DNA from: Mageeibacillus sp. UBA5747
GTDB lineage: Bacteria > Bacillota > Clostridia > Saccharofermentanales > UBA5734
Direction of reading: 5' to 3'
Assembly: GCA_002419145.1 (NCBI GenBank)
Contig: DIFN01000034.1
Location: 16,947 to 56,302 of the forward strand
DNA: 39,356 nucleotides
Below, one piece after another: positions 14,819 through 23,305 of this stretch; positions within the stretch are counted from its first letter, which is position 1; each line of letters begins with the position of its first letter. The notes beneath the pieces were generated by a model. That model was given only the letters and a program-made list of their open reading frames with translations. It did not search any database and was not told the origin of the DNA. Position numbers and translations under genes: made by a program.

Positions 14819-15493
14819 ATGTTGACCAAAGAGCAAATCCAGCGCCTCGACCGGCTTTTCCCGGTTCTGACAAAATTGAACGCCAAGGACCGTGACATCT
14901 TGTTTTCGGCCGGCCAGATCATTGAATTACCAGACGAGCAGATGCTGATGCAGCAGAGCCATCAGTGCCAGTTTGTCCCTTTTGTCTTGAGCGGCGTCCT
15001 GCGCATCTACAAATTGTCCCCCAATGGCCGCGAGATGACTTTGTACCGGACGATGACGGGAGAGACCTGCCTGGCTTCGATTGCCTGCCAGCTGACGGGG
15101 GACGAATTCCCGGCCATGGCCCAGGTCGAGGAGGCTGCCGAGCTGTTCATGGTCCCATCCAAGGTGTACCACGAAATCCTCGACAAGCAAATGGCCTGGA
15201 AGGATTTCCTGATCAATGCGATGTATTCGCACCTGATCGAGACCATGCAGACGTTGGAGGCCGTCGCCTTTGACCGCACAGACAATCGTCTGGTCCATTG
15301 GCTTCTGGATCAGACTCATCACCAGCCGGGCACGATCCACTACACGCACGAGGCCATTGCTGTCGAGTTGGGCACAGCCCGCGAGGTTGTTTCGCGCCTG
15401 CTGGGTGAACTCAAGGCTGCGGGTGCTATACAGCTCGGCCGCGGCCGGATCGAGGTCATTCGGCCGGCCTTGTTGAAACAGCTGCTCGAATAA
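14819..15493 (+). CDS. Crp/Fnr-family transcription regulator
   Basis: A 224-residue regulator with an N-terminal cyclic-nucleotide-binding-like beta barrel (about residues 25-115), a dimer helix, and a C-terminal winged helix whose recognition helix lies in THEAIAVELGTAREVVSRLL. Two cysteines, Cys84 and Cys90, sit close together in GETCLASIAC, at the place where cAMP-binding residues occur in true Crp. The cAMP Arg-Ser motif is absent, so the signal is probably not cAMP. ATG 14819 is preferred to ATG 14792 because AGGAG (14806-14810) lies 8 bases upstream. Divergence from a rhodanese gene and a shared operator suggest a sulfur- or redox-responsive regulator of that gene and itself; this is inference. 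Confidence 0.85.
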   Translation: MLTKEQIQRLDRLFPVLTKLNAKDRDILFSAGQIIELPDEQMLMQQSHQCQFVPFVLSGVLRIYKLSPNGREMTLYRTMTGETCLASIACQLTGDEFPAMAQVEEAAELFMVPSKVYHEILDKQMAWKDFLINAMYSHLIETMQTLEAVAFDRTDNRLVHWLLDQTHHQPGTIHYTHEAIAVELGTAREVVSRLLGELKAAGAIQLGRGRIEVIRPALLKQLLE

Positions 15494-15539
15494 GTCCCGA
15501 GCACCGCCTGGTCCAGGGAGATTTCCGCCCCGAAGAATA

Positions 15540-15566
15540 TGGACTGCCCCGCATTTATGCTATAAT
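15540..15566 (+). promoter_or_regulatory. Promoter of the decarboxylase operon
   Basis: TGGACT (15540-15545), a 15-base spacer and extended -10 TGC-TATAAT (TATAAT at 15561-15566). This repeats the layout of the crp promoter at 14733-14759. Transcription would start near 15573. Confidence 0.55.
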
Positions 15567-15604
15567 CCGTTTGCTACTTTTTTCAAGGACAGGAGTGATG
15601 CCAT

Positions 15605-17101
15605 TTGGCTGAGGTTCGCGCTCGTCGCGGCACAATGAAAAGCAGGCATGCTCGTGCGCCGTTGTACGAGGCCCTGGAACAATATTCACAAAAGGACATC
15701 GTCCATTTTGACGTGCCCGGGCATAAGAAACGCTTGCGATCCGGCCTGGGCGAGTATTTCGGCGAAAGGATCATCCGTCTCGACGCCAATTCGACCCGGG
15801 AACTGGACATGCTGTCCAATCCCAACGGCATCATCTTCGAAGCCGAGCAGCTCCTGGCCGAGGCTTATGATGCCGACTATGCCTTCATGCTGGTCAATGG
15901 CTCGACCTTTGGCATCCAGGCCATGATCATGACAGCCTGCGGCCCGAAGGACAAGATCATCATGCCGCGAAATGTCCACAAATCGGCCATCAATGCAGTC
16001 ATCTTGAGCGGCGCGATCCCGATTTTCATCGAGCCGGAAGTCAATCTCGAATACGGCATTGCCAACGGGGTCTCCTATGACCGGGTGAAAAAGGCCGTCC
16101 TGGACAATCTCGACGCCAAGGCCCTGTTCGTAATCAATCCGACCTACTACGGTGTGGTGTCCGATTTGCAGGCGATCATCAAGCTCTGCCGGCGCCATCA
16201 CATCATGGTCCTGGTCGATGAAGCCCACGGTGCCCATTTCCCATTCCATCCCGATTTCCCGGATAACGCTTCGACCCTGTATGCCGATATGGCAACAGTG
16301 AGTTTGCACAAGACGGGTGGATCGCTGACTCAGAGCTCTGTCCTGCTTTTGAATGAGCGCGACATCACCTACAGCCAGGTCCGGACAACGATCAATCTGA
16401 TGCAGACAACCAGTGCTTCCTATCTCCTGATGGCCAGTCTTGACCTGGCCCGCAGGAATCTCGTGCTCAATGGCCAGGAAATCTATGAAGATATTCTCGC
16501 CATTGTCGAGAAAGCCAAGGTCGAAATCGCCGCCATGCCGGGCTTGCACGTGCTCACCAGTGATGATGTCGATGGCCACGGCATCTATGATTACGATGAA
16601 ACGAAAATCGTCATCCGGGTCAATGACCTCGGACTGACGGGCTTTGAAGTGTACGACATCATGAAAAACGAGTTTGGCATCCAGCTCGAGCTGGCTGAGA
16701 CGTACGTCATCTTGGCTGTCGTCGGGATTGGGGATGACCAGCAGACGGTGAACCAGCTGGTTGCTGGCCTGCGGACCATATCCCATCGTTATGCCGGTCA
16801 GAACAAGCCGCTCAAACTTGAACAGATCGAATGGATGACCGAACGGCCGATGTCGGTCGTCTCACCGCGCGACGCCTACTACAGTCCGAAACGGATCATC
16901 CCGATCAAAGACGCTGTCGGTGAGATTTGCGCCGAGTCCCTGATGATCTACCCGCCGGGTATCCCGCTGGTCATCCCGGGGGAGAAGCTGACCCAGCGCA
17001 TCATCGACCACTACATGTTCTACCGTGAACAAAAGTGCAACATTGTCAACAATGCCGAGGATCCCGACCTGATCCAGGTCCTGGGTGAAGCGAACGACTG
17101 A
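15605..17101 (+). CDS. Orn/Lys/Arg decarboxylase family protein
   Basis: A 498-residue fold-type I PLP enzyme of the basic amino acid decarboxylase group (the speA/cad-like form of Bacillota), which would make a polyamine or its precursor (agmatine, cadaverine or putrescine). Typical motifs are FDVPGHKK (residues 36-42), MLVNGSTFGIQA, VLVDEAHGAHF (Asp205) and SLHKTGGSLTQSS with PLP-binding Lys236, then a C-terminal domain with PPGIPLVIPGE. TTG 15605 is taken as the start because AGGAG (15591-15595) lies 9 bases upstream; the nearby ATG 15598 opens only a 4-codon frame, and in-frame ATG 15635 has no ribosome site. Substrate specificity cannot be told from sequence. The next gene overlaps its stop (TGATG). 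Confidence 0.88.
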   Translation: MAEVRARRGTMKSRHARAPLYEALEQYSQKDIVHFDVPGHKKRLRSGLGEYFGERIIRLDANSTRELDMLSNPNGIIFEAEQLLAEAYDADYAFMLVNGSTFGIQAMIMTACGPKDKIIMPRNVHKSAINAVILSGAIPIFIEPEVNLEYGIANGVSYDRVKKAVLDNLDAKALFVINPTYYGVVSDLQAIIKLCRRHHIMVLVDEAHGAHFPFHPDFPDNASTLYADMATVSLHKTGGSLTQSSVLLLNERDITYSQVRTTINLMQTTSASYLLMASLDLARRNLVLNGQEIYEDILAIVEKAKVEIAAMPGLHVLTSDDVDGHGIYDYDETKIVIRVNDLGLTGFEVYDIMKNEFGIQLELAETYVILAVVGIGDDQQTVNQLVAGLRTISHRYAGQNKPLKLEQIEWMTERPMSVVSPRDAYYSPKRIIPIKDAVGEICAESLMIYPPGIPLVIPGEKLTQRIIDHYMFYREQKCNIVNNAEDPDLIQVLGEAND

Positions 17102-17469
17102 TGAATCTCTCAATGACCGAATTGACCTGGCTCTTGAAATGGATCGCCAGCACGTTGTCTGTGCTGACGGTCCTTTACCTTGTTACCTGGCTGCTTCTCA
17201 GATTGTTGACACGTCTTGCCCGGCAGAGCGCAGCCCAGACCGACCTTGATTTGATCGGCCAGGAAGCCCGCGTGACCCGGACGATCCGCCCTGGCCACGC
17301 CGGCCGGATCTTGTACACCGCCGAGGGCAAGACGATCCACCTTGCTGCCAGCAGCACCCAGCGTCTGGAGGCAGGTTCTCTGGTCCTGATCACCGCGCTG
17401 GACCACGGGGTGGCCCGGACCATCGCCAAGGAGACGCCGGCAGCTGCTTCAGAATCCAGTTCGACGTGA
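17101..17469 (+). CDS. Small NfeD-like membrane protein
   Basis: A 122-residue protein with one N-terminal membrane segment (about residues 8-35, rich in Leu/Val/Trp), then an OB-fold-like region reading DLIGQEARVTRTIRPGHAGRI and EAGSLVLITALDHGVARTI, typical of the soluble C-terminal domain of NfeD proteins. Short NfeD proteins usually partner a stomatin/SPFH protein or membrane protease, neither of which is in this window. Its start overlaps the decarboxylase stop (TGATG) and its own stop overlaps the next start (GTGA), so it is translationally coupled on both sides. The NfeD assignment rests on pattern similarity in a short domain. Confidence 0.65.
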   Translation: MNLSMTELTWLLKWIASTLSVLTVLYLVTWLLLRLLTRLARQSAAQTDLDLIGQEARVTRTIRPGHAGRILYTAEGKTIHLAASSTQRLEAGSLVLITALDHGVARTIAKETPAAASESSST

Positions 17470-19301
17470 AGACCGTTTCATCTCTGGCTGGTCCTCATGA
17501 AAGACGAGCCCCGCGCGTTGCCCTGGTCACCCTCAACTCCCAATTTGCCCACACCAGCCTGGCCTTGCGCCAGCTGCGCCAATGGGCCATCCATCAGGGA
17601 TTTCCGGCCCACCAGCTGAGCCTGCATGAATGGACGATCAACGACGTGCCCGCGCAGCTGCTCCAGCGCCTCTATGAGCTGGAGGCAGATCTCTACGCGT
17701 TTTCCTGCTCGATCTGGAATCGCCGCTTGACTGAGCGCCTCTCGGATGAACTGGCCCAGATCCGACCTGAGGCCACGATGATCTGGGGTGGTCCCGAAGC
17801 GAGCCAGGATGCCAGGGCGATCCTTCGGGACCACGCTTCTGTGAGCGCCATCCTGGCCGGGGAGGGCGAGCAGGCTTTTTCGGCTTACCTGGCCTCGTTT
17901 GCCAGCTCCGATTTTGATCCAGGGACAATCCCCGGCCTGGTTTACCGGGATGAAACAGGTGCCATCCGGCAAAATCCGCCGTCTCCTGTGCTGCCAGCTC
18001 ACGAGTGGCAGTTCCCTTACACCGACCAGGAGCTCGGCCAGATCAAGGACCGCCTGATCTACTTTGAGACGTCACGGGGCTGCCCCTATGGCTGCACCTA
18101 TTGCCTGTCGTCTCTTGACAAAACAATCCGGCTGGCGCCGTTGCCGTGGGTCGAGACGGCTTTTTCGCGCCTGATCGCAGCTGACCTGCGCCAGGTCAAG
18201 CTGGTCGACCGCACGTTTAATATCCAGCCCGACCGAGCCCGGGCGATCTGGCGATTTTTGATGGAACGCCATCAGCAACAGCCGTTCCGGACGGCTTTCC
18301 ATTTTGAAATCATGGCCGACCGACTCGAACCGCAAGACCTCGAGTTGCTGGCACAAGCCCCGCCTGGTCTGATTCAGTTCGAAATCGGGGTCCAAACCAC
18401 AACACCAGCGGTCCTGCAGGCGATCCACCGCCCTTGTGACTGGCTGCGCCTGCGGGACCATGTCCAATACTTACGCCACCAGACGGCGATCCAGCTGCAT
18501 CTTGACCTGATAGCCGGTTTGCCTTCGGAAACACGCGAGCAGTTCGCGCGCTCCTTCAATGATGTTTTTGCTTTGCAACCGCATGTTTTACAGTTGGGAT
18601 TTCTCAAAGTCCTGCCCGGTAGCCCCATGGCGCACCAGGCTCAGACCCTCGGCTTCCATTGGTCTTTGGAACCACCCTACGAAATCCTGGCTTCCGATGC
18701 CATGACCTATGGCGATCTGGCCCAGCTCAAGGACATCGAAATAGTCCTGGACCTGTTTTTCAACAGTGGCAAATTTGCTGCCAGCCTGCCTTGGCTGGTG
18801 GAACATTTTCAAGGTTGCAGCCTTTCCCCCTATGCGTTTTTCCAGACTCTGGCCGCCGCTTACCGCACAGCCGGCTGGTTCGATCTCAAGACCAGCCCTG
18901 CTTCGCGGACCAGATTCCTGCTCGAATTCGGCCTTGCGCATCTGGCGCCAGCCGAGCAGGCGGTCTTTTTGTCCCGCATCAGGCTGGACTATCTGCTTTC
19001 GGGGGCCAAAGACCAGCCCGAATTTCTCGATATGTTGGAGAAAAGCCCTGCGGCGGACAGCCGCCAGCTGCTCAAGAAGGTGCGCGAGCAGGTCCGGACC
19101 CTGTACCCGCACCTGAACCGGTTTCGATGTGAGCGACTGATGCTGGATGCACCCGTCGACTTGACTGCCGCAGGTGACACCCGTCTGGCTCCAACCGCGG
19201 GAAAGGGCCCAGCCCAAATTCTGCCAGCAGGCATTTGTGTCTGCGCCTTTGACCTGTCCGGACCACGGCCAGCCCTCATTTTCGTGCAAAAATCAGGCTA
19301 A
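17466..19301 (+). CDS. B12-binding-domain radical SAM protein (DUF4080 type)
   Basis: A 611-residue protein. Residues 15-165 form a cobalamin-binding-like Rossmann domain (PRVALVTLNSQFAHTSLALR, FSCSIWNRRLTE, IWGGPEA, AGEGEQAF). The radical SAM core follows with SRGCPYGCTYC (Cys206, Cys210, Cys213 for the [4Fe-4S] cluster) and IQFEIGVQTTTPAVL. The C-terminal third fits the DUF4080 pattern seen in Bacillota. Substrate is unknown; relatives are annotated as putative methyltransferases or oxidoreductases. The start is GTG 17466, overlapping the NfeD-like stop, with no separate ribosome site. It is the last gene of the decarboxylase operon. Confidence 0.85.
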   Translation: MKTVSSLAGPHERRAPRVALVTLNSQFAHTSLALRQLRQWAIHQGFPAHQLSLHEWTINDVPAQLLQRLYELEADLYAFSCSIWNRRLTERLSDELAQIRPEATMIWGGPEASQDARAILRDHASVSAILAGEGEQAFSAYLASFASSDFDPGTIPGLVYRDETGAIRQNPPSPVLPAHEWQFPYTDQELGQIKDRLIYFETSRGCPYGCTYCLSSLDKTIRLAPLPWVETAFSRLIAADLRQVKLVDRTFNIQPDRARAIWRFLMERHQQQPFRTAFHFEIMADRLEPQDLELLAQAPPGLIQFEIGVQTTTPAVLQAIHRPCDWLRLRDHVQYLRHQTAIQLHLDLIAGLPSETREQFARSFNDVFALQPHVLQLGFLKVLPGSPMAHQAQTLGFHWSLEPPYEILASDAMTYGDLAQLKDIEIVLDLFFNSGKFAASLPWLVEHFQGCSLSPYAFFQTLAAAYRTAGWFDLKTSPASRTRFLLEFGLAHLAPAEQAVFLSRIRLDYLLSGAKDQPEFLDMLEKSPAADSRQLLKKVREQVRTLYPHLNRFRCERLMLDAPVDLTAAGDTRLAPTAGKGPAQILPAGICVCAFDLSGPRPALIFVQKSG

Positions 19302-19315
19302 AGTGCCCCTTTTTG

Positions 19316-19345
19316 TTGCGTGAATCGGTATTTCTGCATTATACT
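19316..19345 (+). promoter_or_regulatory. pgi promoter candidate
   Basis: TTGCGT (19316-19321), 18 bases, TATACT (19340-19345). Transcription would begin near 19352, just before the hairpin at 19358-19384. Confidence 0.45.
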
Positions 19346-19357
19346 GACTTTGCAAAA

Positions 19358-19392
19358 GCCGCGGTCTGACTTGCCAGCCGTGGCGATTTTTT
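19358..19392 (+). terminator. Terminator-like hairpin directly upstream of pgi
   Basis: GCCGCGG (19358-19364) pairs fully with CCGTGGC (19378-19384), counting one G-U pair, across a 13-base loop, and is followed by GA and six Ts (19387-19392). The pgi ribosome site AAGGAGGA begins immediately afterwards. It may end the upstream transcript or act as a leader attenuator for pgi. Confidence 0.55.
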
Positions 19393-19405
19393 AAGGAGGA
19401 CCCCC

Positions 19406-20752
19406 ATGCTTCGTTTCGATTACAGCAATGCCCTTGGTTTCATGCGCCAGGAAGAAATCAACTACATCGCTCCCCAGGTTACCGTCGCCCATGTCCAGCT
19501 GCATCAGAAAAGCGGACCCGGCAACGATTACCTAGGCTGGGTCGAATTGCCGGCCAAGTATGACAAAACGGAATTTGCCCGCATCCGCAAAGCTGCCGCC
19601 AAGATCCGCAAAGATTCCGACGTCCTGATCGTCATCGGCATCGGCGGATCCTACCTTGGCGCCAGAGCCGCGATTGAGCTTCTGACCCACTCCTTCAGCA
19701 ACCTGCTCACCAAACGGCAGCGCAAAGGTCCGCAGATCATTTTTGCTGGTAATTCGCTCAGCTCCACCTACCTGGCCGACCTGTTCGACTTGCTTGAGGG
19801 CAAAGATGTCTCAGTCAATGTCATCTCCAAGTCCGGCACGACCACCGAACCGGCGATCGCTTTCCGTATTTTCAAAGCCTACATGGAAGAAAAATACGGC
19901 AAGGAAGGCGCCCGTGACCGCATTTATGCCACAACCGACCGCGCCCGCGGCGCGCTCAAAGGTCTGGCCGATGGCGAGGACTACGAGACCTTCGTCGTAC
20001 CGGATGACGTCGGTGGACGCTACTCGATCCTGACCGCTGTCGGCCTGCTGCCGATTGCTGTGGCTGGCGTCGATATCCGCGAGCTCATGCGCGGGGCCAA
20101 GGACGCCATGAAAGAGTTCCGCAATCCGGAACTCTCCGAGAATACTTGCTACCAGTATGCGGCTGCGCGCAATGTCTTGCTGCGCAAAGGCTACAACATC
20201 GAGATCATGGTCAATTACGAACCCAGCCTGCACTTTTTCACCGAATGGTGGAAACAGCTCTTCGGCGAGAGTGAAGGCAAAGATGGCAAAGGCATTTTCC
20301 CAGCCGGGGTCGACAATTCGACCGACCTGCATTCGATGGGCCAGTACATCCAGGATGGCCAGCGCCAGTTGTTTGAGACCCTGATCGACGTCGAAAAACC
20401 ACGCCGCAGGGTCGAGATTCCCACGGATCCGCAAAACCTCGACGGCCTTAATTTCCTCGCTGGACTCGATATGGACGAGGTCAACCACAAGGCGGCCCAG
20501 GGCACGGTCCTGGCCCATGTCGATGGCGGCGTGCCCAATTTCCGGATCGTTGTACCGGAACTCGACGCTTACAATTTCGGCCAACTGGTCTATTTCTTCG
20601 AAAAAGCCTGCGGCATCAGCGGCTATCTGTTGGCGGTCAATCCCTTCGACCAGCCCGGCGTCGAAGACTACAAAAAGAACATGTATGCCCTGCTCGGCAA
20701 AACGGGCTTTGAAGCGCGCAAAGCTGAACTCGAAGCGCGCCTGAAAGGATAA
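19406..20752 (+). CDS. pgi: Glucose-6-phosphate isomerase
   Basis: A 448-residue phosphoglucose isomerase that interconverts glucose-6-phosphate and fructose-6-phosphate in glycolysis. The length matches the Bacillus-type enzyme (about 450). Motifs include VIGIGGSYLGARAAIE near residue 75, VISKSGTTTEPAIAFRI, VVPDDVGGRYSILTAVGLLPIA and HSMGQYIQDG, with the closing VNPFDQPGVEDYKKNMYALLG. AAGGAGGA lies 6 bases upstream of ATG 19406. The following radical-SAM gene starts 11 bases after the stop, so transcription probably continues. Confidence 0.96.
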   Translation: MLRFDYSNALGFMRQEEINYIAPQVTVAHVQLHQKSGPGNDYLGWVELPAKYDKTEFARIRKAAAKIRKDSDVLIVIGIGGSYLGARAAIELLTHSFSNLLTKRQRKGPQIIFAGNSLSSTYLADLFDLLEGKDVSVNVISKSGTTTEPAIAFRIFKAYMEEKYGKEGARDRIYATTDRARGALKGLADGEDYETFVVPDDVGGRYSILTAVGLLPIAVAGVDIRELMRGAKDAMKEFRNPELSENTCYQYAAARNVLLRKGYNIEIMVNYEPSLHFFTEWWKQLFGESEGKDGKGIFPAGVDNSTDLHSMGQYIQDGQRQLFETLIDVEKPRRRVEIPTDPQNLDGLNFLAGLDMDEVNHKAAQGTVLAHVDGGVPNFRIVVPELDAYNFGQLVYFFEKACGISGYLLAVNPFDQPGVEDYKKNMYALLGKTGFEARKAELEARLKG

Positions 20753-20763
20753 GAACCCCCTGC

Positions 20764-22638
20764 ATGTCAACTGTCAACCTGCCTCGTCATCTGCTTGCGT
20801 CGGTCGAAAAGCCGGCGCGCTACACCGGTGGGGAATGGAACAGCATTGTTAAGACCGTGCCGGAGGCAGCCGAACAGGCGCTCCGGCCTTTCTTGCGCTA
20901 TGCCTTCTGTTTTCCCGATACTTACGAAATCGGCATGTCCAATCTCGCCCTGCGCATCCTCTATCATCTGCTCAATGAGCGGCCGGATGTCTGGTGCGAA
21001 CGCGTCTTTGCGCCCTGGACCGACATGGCTGACCGCATGAGGAGCGAAGACCTGCCCCTGTTTGCGCTTGAGTCCCGCACGCCCCTTCATGAATTCGATC
21101 TCCTCGGCTTCACCTTGCAGTATGAGCTCGCTTTCACCACCGTGCTCGAGATGCTCGACCTCGGCCGCGTGCCTTTGCGTACTGCCGACCGCACGATGGC
21201 CGATCCCTTTGTCATGGCTGGAGGCCCCGTCGTCTACAACATCGAGCCGATGGCCGATTTTTTTGACCTGGTCATCATTGGCGAAGGTGAAGAAGTTCTG
21301 GCCGAAGTGGTCGATTGTTACCTGCACTGGAAAACCAGTGGAGAGGCACGCACCCGCGAGAGTTTTCTTCTGGCTGCTGCCCAGATCGAGGGCGTCTATG
21401 TGCCTTCGTTCTACACGGTCACCTACCAGTCTGACGGCACCGTCCAGGCGATCCAGCCCAACCGGCAGGGCGTCCCGGCGACCATTCGCAAGCGGATCAT
21501 CCTTGACCTCGATCAAGCCTATTTCCCGACCCAAAGCATCGTGCCGAACACCGAGATCGTCCACGACCGCATCTTTCTCGAGCTATTCCGCGGTTGTACC
21601 CGCGGCTGCCGCTTTTGCCAGGCTGGCATGATCTACCGCCCCGTGCGGGAGAAAAAGCCATCTGTCCTGCTCAACCAAGCTCTTGAAATGGAGAAAACCA
21701 CCGGTTATGACGAAGTCGGTATGCTGTCCCTGTCCACTTCGGACTACAGTGGCCTCTCGAAACTGACCGATGACCTGCTGTGCGAACTGACACCTCAGCA
21801 CACGAGCATCTCCCTGCCCTCGCTGCGCCTGGATAATTTCTCGCTTGAATTGATGGAAAAAGCTTCCAGCACCCGGAAAGGCGGCCTGACCTTTGCCCCG
21901 GAAGCTGGCACCCAGCGTCTCCGTGATGTCATCAACAAAAACATCACCGAGGAAGACCTCCTCAAGGCGATGGAACTGGCCCTGCGCGGCGGTTGGAGCG
22001 GAGCCAAGCTCTATTTCATGCTCGGCCTGCCGACCGAGACGATCGAAGATGTCGAGGGCATCGCCCACCTGGCCCAGGCGATTGAAAAGCTCTACCAGTC
22101 TCTGCCGCGGTTTGAACGGCCCAAGCGGCTGGAACTGTCCCTGAGCACAGCCATGTTCATCCCCAAACCGTTCACACCGTTCCAGTGGTCGCCCCAGGCG
22201 GACACTGAAACGATGAAAAACCACCAGATGCACCTGAAAGACCTGCTGCGCCACAGCCGCTTTGTCCGTTACAAATGGCATGAACCGAGGCAGTCCTACA
22301 TCGAAGGTGTCCTCGCCCGTGGTGACCGCCGCCTGGGAGCAGTGATCGAAGCAGCCTTCCGGGGCGGCGCCCGTTTGGATGCCTGGGATGAGCAGTTCAA
22401 ATTCGACCTCTGGCTCGACTGCCTCGAGCAGGCTGGCCTTGATCCCAACTTCTACGCCCGCCGTGAACGGACACGCCAGGAGATTTTCCCCTGGTCGCAC
22501 ATCGACTGCGGCGTCACAGAGGATTTTCTCTGGTCCGAATATCAAAAGGCCACGGCTGCCCAGACAACTCCGGAATGCCGTGAGCAATGCTCCGCCTGCG
22601 GTGCCCAGTGTTTCGGTGGAGGTGTCTGCTATGAGTGA
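20764..22638 (+). CDS. B12-binding-type radical SAM protein, TIGR03960 family
   Basis: A 624-residue protein of the conserved Bacillota family that sits beside DUF2344 and ribonuclease G. It has an N-terminal Rossmann-like domain (YAFCFPDTYEIGMSNLALRI, GGPVVYNIEPMADFFD, IGEGEEVL) and a radical SAM core with FRGCTRGCRFCQAGM (Cys278, Cys282, Cys285). The C-terminus is cysteine-rich (CREQCSACGAQCFGGGVC), suggesting an additional metal site. Its function is not firmly known; the fixed gene neighbourhood links it to RNA or ribosome maturation. The start is ATG 20764, with AAGGA about 10 bases upstream. It overlaps the next gene by 8 bases. Confidence 0.9.
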   Translation: MSTVNLPRHLLASVEKPARYTGGEWNSIVKTVPEAAEQALRPFLRYAFCFPDTYEIGMSNLALRILYHLLNERPDVWCERVFAPWTDMADRMRSEDLPLFALESRTPLHEFDLLGFTLQYELAFTTVLEMLDLGRVPLRTADRTMADPFVMAGGPVVYNIEPMADFFDLVIIGEGEEVLAEVVDCYLHWKTSGEARTRESFLLAAAQIEGVYVPSFYTVTYQSDGTVQAIQPNRQGVPATIRKRIILDLDQAYFPTQSIVPNTEIVHDRIFLELFRGCTRGCRFCQAGMIYRPVREKKPSVLLNQALEMEKTTGYDEVGMLSLSTSDYSGLSKLTDDLLCELTPQHTSISLPSLRLDNFSLELMEKASSTRKGGLTFAPEAGTQRLRDVINKNITEEDLLKAMELALRGGWSGAKLYFMLGLPTETIEDVEGIAHLAQAIEKLYQSLPRFERPKRLELSLSTAMFIPKPFTPFQWSPQADTETMKNHQMHLKDLLRHSRFVRYKWHEPRQSYIEGVLARGDRRLGAVIEAAFRGGARLDAWDEQFKFDLWLDCLEQAGLDPNFYARRERTRQEIFPWSHIDCGVTEDFLWSEYQKATAAQTTPECREQCSACGAQCFGGGVCYE

Positions 22639-23299
22639 GATCTTCATCGTCCGCCTGCAATTTTCCCGCCAAGAACCCGCGATCTGGCTGGCCCACCTCG
22701 ACATGATGCGCACCTTCGAACGTTCGATCCGCCGGGCCGGCCTGCCGATCTGCTGGTCGCAAGGCTATAATCCACGCCCACAGATGACCTTTGCCCTGCC
22801 GATCAGCGTCGGCCTGGCCACGGCAGGCGACTGCCTCGACCTGTCTCTGGCCCAAGACCTTGAGCCTTCCTACGTGATGACCCAGCTCAATCACTTTCTG
22901 CCAGCTGGATTTGCGATCCTGGCTGCCAGGCGGGCAGCCCCATCTAAGGCCAGTCTGATGAGTCTCGTCCGGGCTGCCGATTACCGCCTTGAAACACCGG
23001 GACTTGCCGAAGCGGTCGCCCGCTTGGCCCCGACCCAGCCCCTGGTGGTCAAAAAATTCAGCAAAGGCAAAAGGGTCGACGTTGACATCCGCCCTTTGAT
23101 CGAAAAGATCCAGCTCCAAGGTCCGGACTGTCTCGAGATGCGGGTCAAGGCCGGCAGCTCAGCCAATCTGCGCCCAGACCTGTTCCTCAAAGCCCTGGAA
23201 ACTTATGGCGACTTGCCAGCTCAAGCCGCGGCCGATTGTGCCGTGACTCGCCTCGCGCTGATCCTCGATTCGCCTGGACCGGAAGCGGTCGGTCCATAA
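22631..23299 (+). CDS. DUF2344 (TIGR03936) protein
   Basis: A 222-residue protein whose start MSEIFIVRLQFSRQEPAIWL continues with LAHLDMMRTFERSIRRAGLP and SQGYNPRPQMTFALPISVG, the hallmark of DUF2344. In many genomes the same domain is fused to the C-terminus of the upstream radical SAM protein; here the two are separate but overlap by 8 bases (ATG 22631 inside the upstream gene), so one-to-one translation is expected. It presumably binds the substrate of the radical SAM enzyme. The frame is open much further 5', but that part is inside the upstream gene in another frame. Confidence 0.88.
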   Translation: MSEIFIVRLQFSRQEPAIWLAHLDMMRTFERSIRRAGLPICWSQGYNPRPQMTFALPISVGLATAGDCLDLSLAQDLEPSYVMTQLNHFLPAGFAILAARRAAPSKASLMSLVRAADYRLETPGLAEAVARLAPTQPLVVKKFSKGKRVDVDIRPLIEKIQLQGPDCLEMRVKAGSSANLRPDLFLKALETYGDLPAQAAADCAVTRLALILDSPGPEAVGP

Positions 23300-23305
23300 A
23301 GCTTG

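Noticed and set aside
15686..16786. 366-codon minus-strand frame opposite the decarboxylase
   Set aside because: Antisense shadow of a recognised gene; no family motifs.
19811..20770. 319-codon minus-strand frame opposite pgi
   Set aside because: Same shadow effect; the sense strand encodes a complete glucose-6-phosphate isomerase.
21583..22713. 376-codon minus-strand frame opposite the radical-SAM gene
   Set aside because: Antisense shadow; includes complement of the CxxxCxxC region and has no own start signals.
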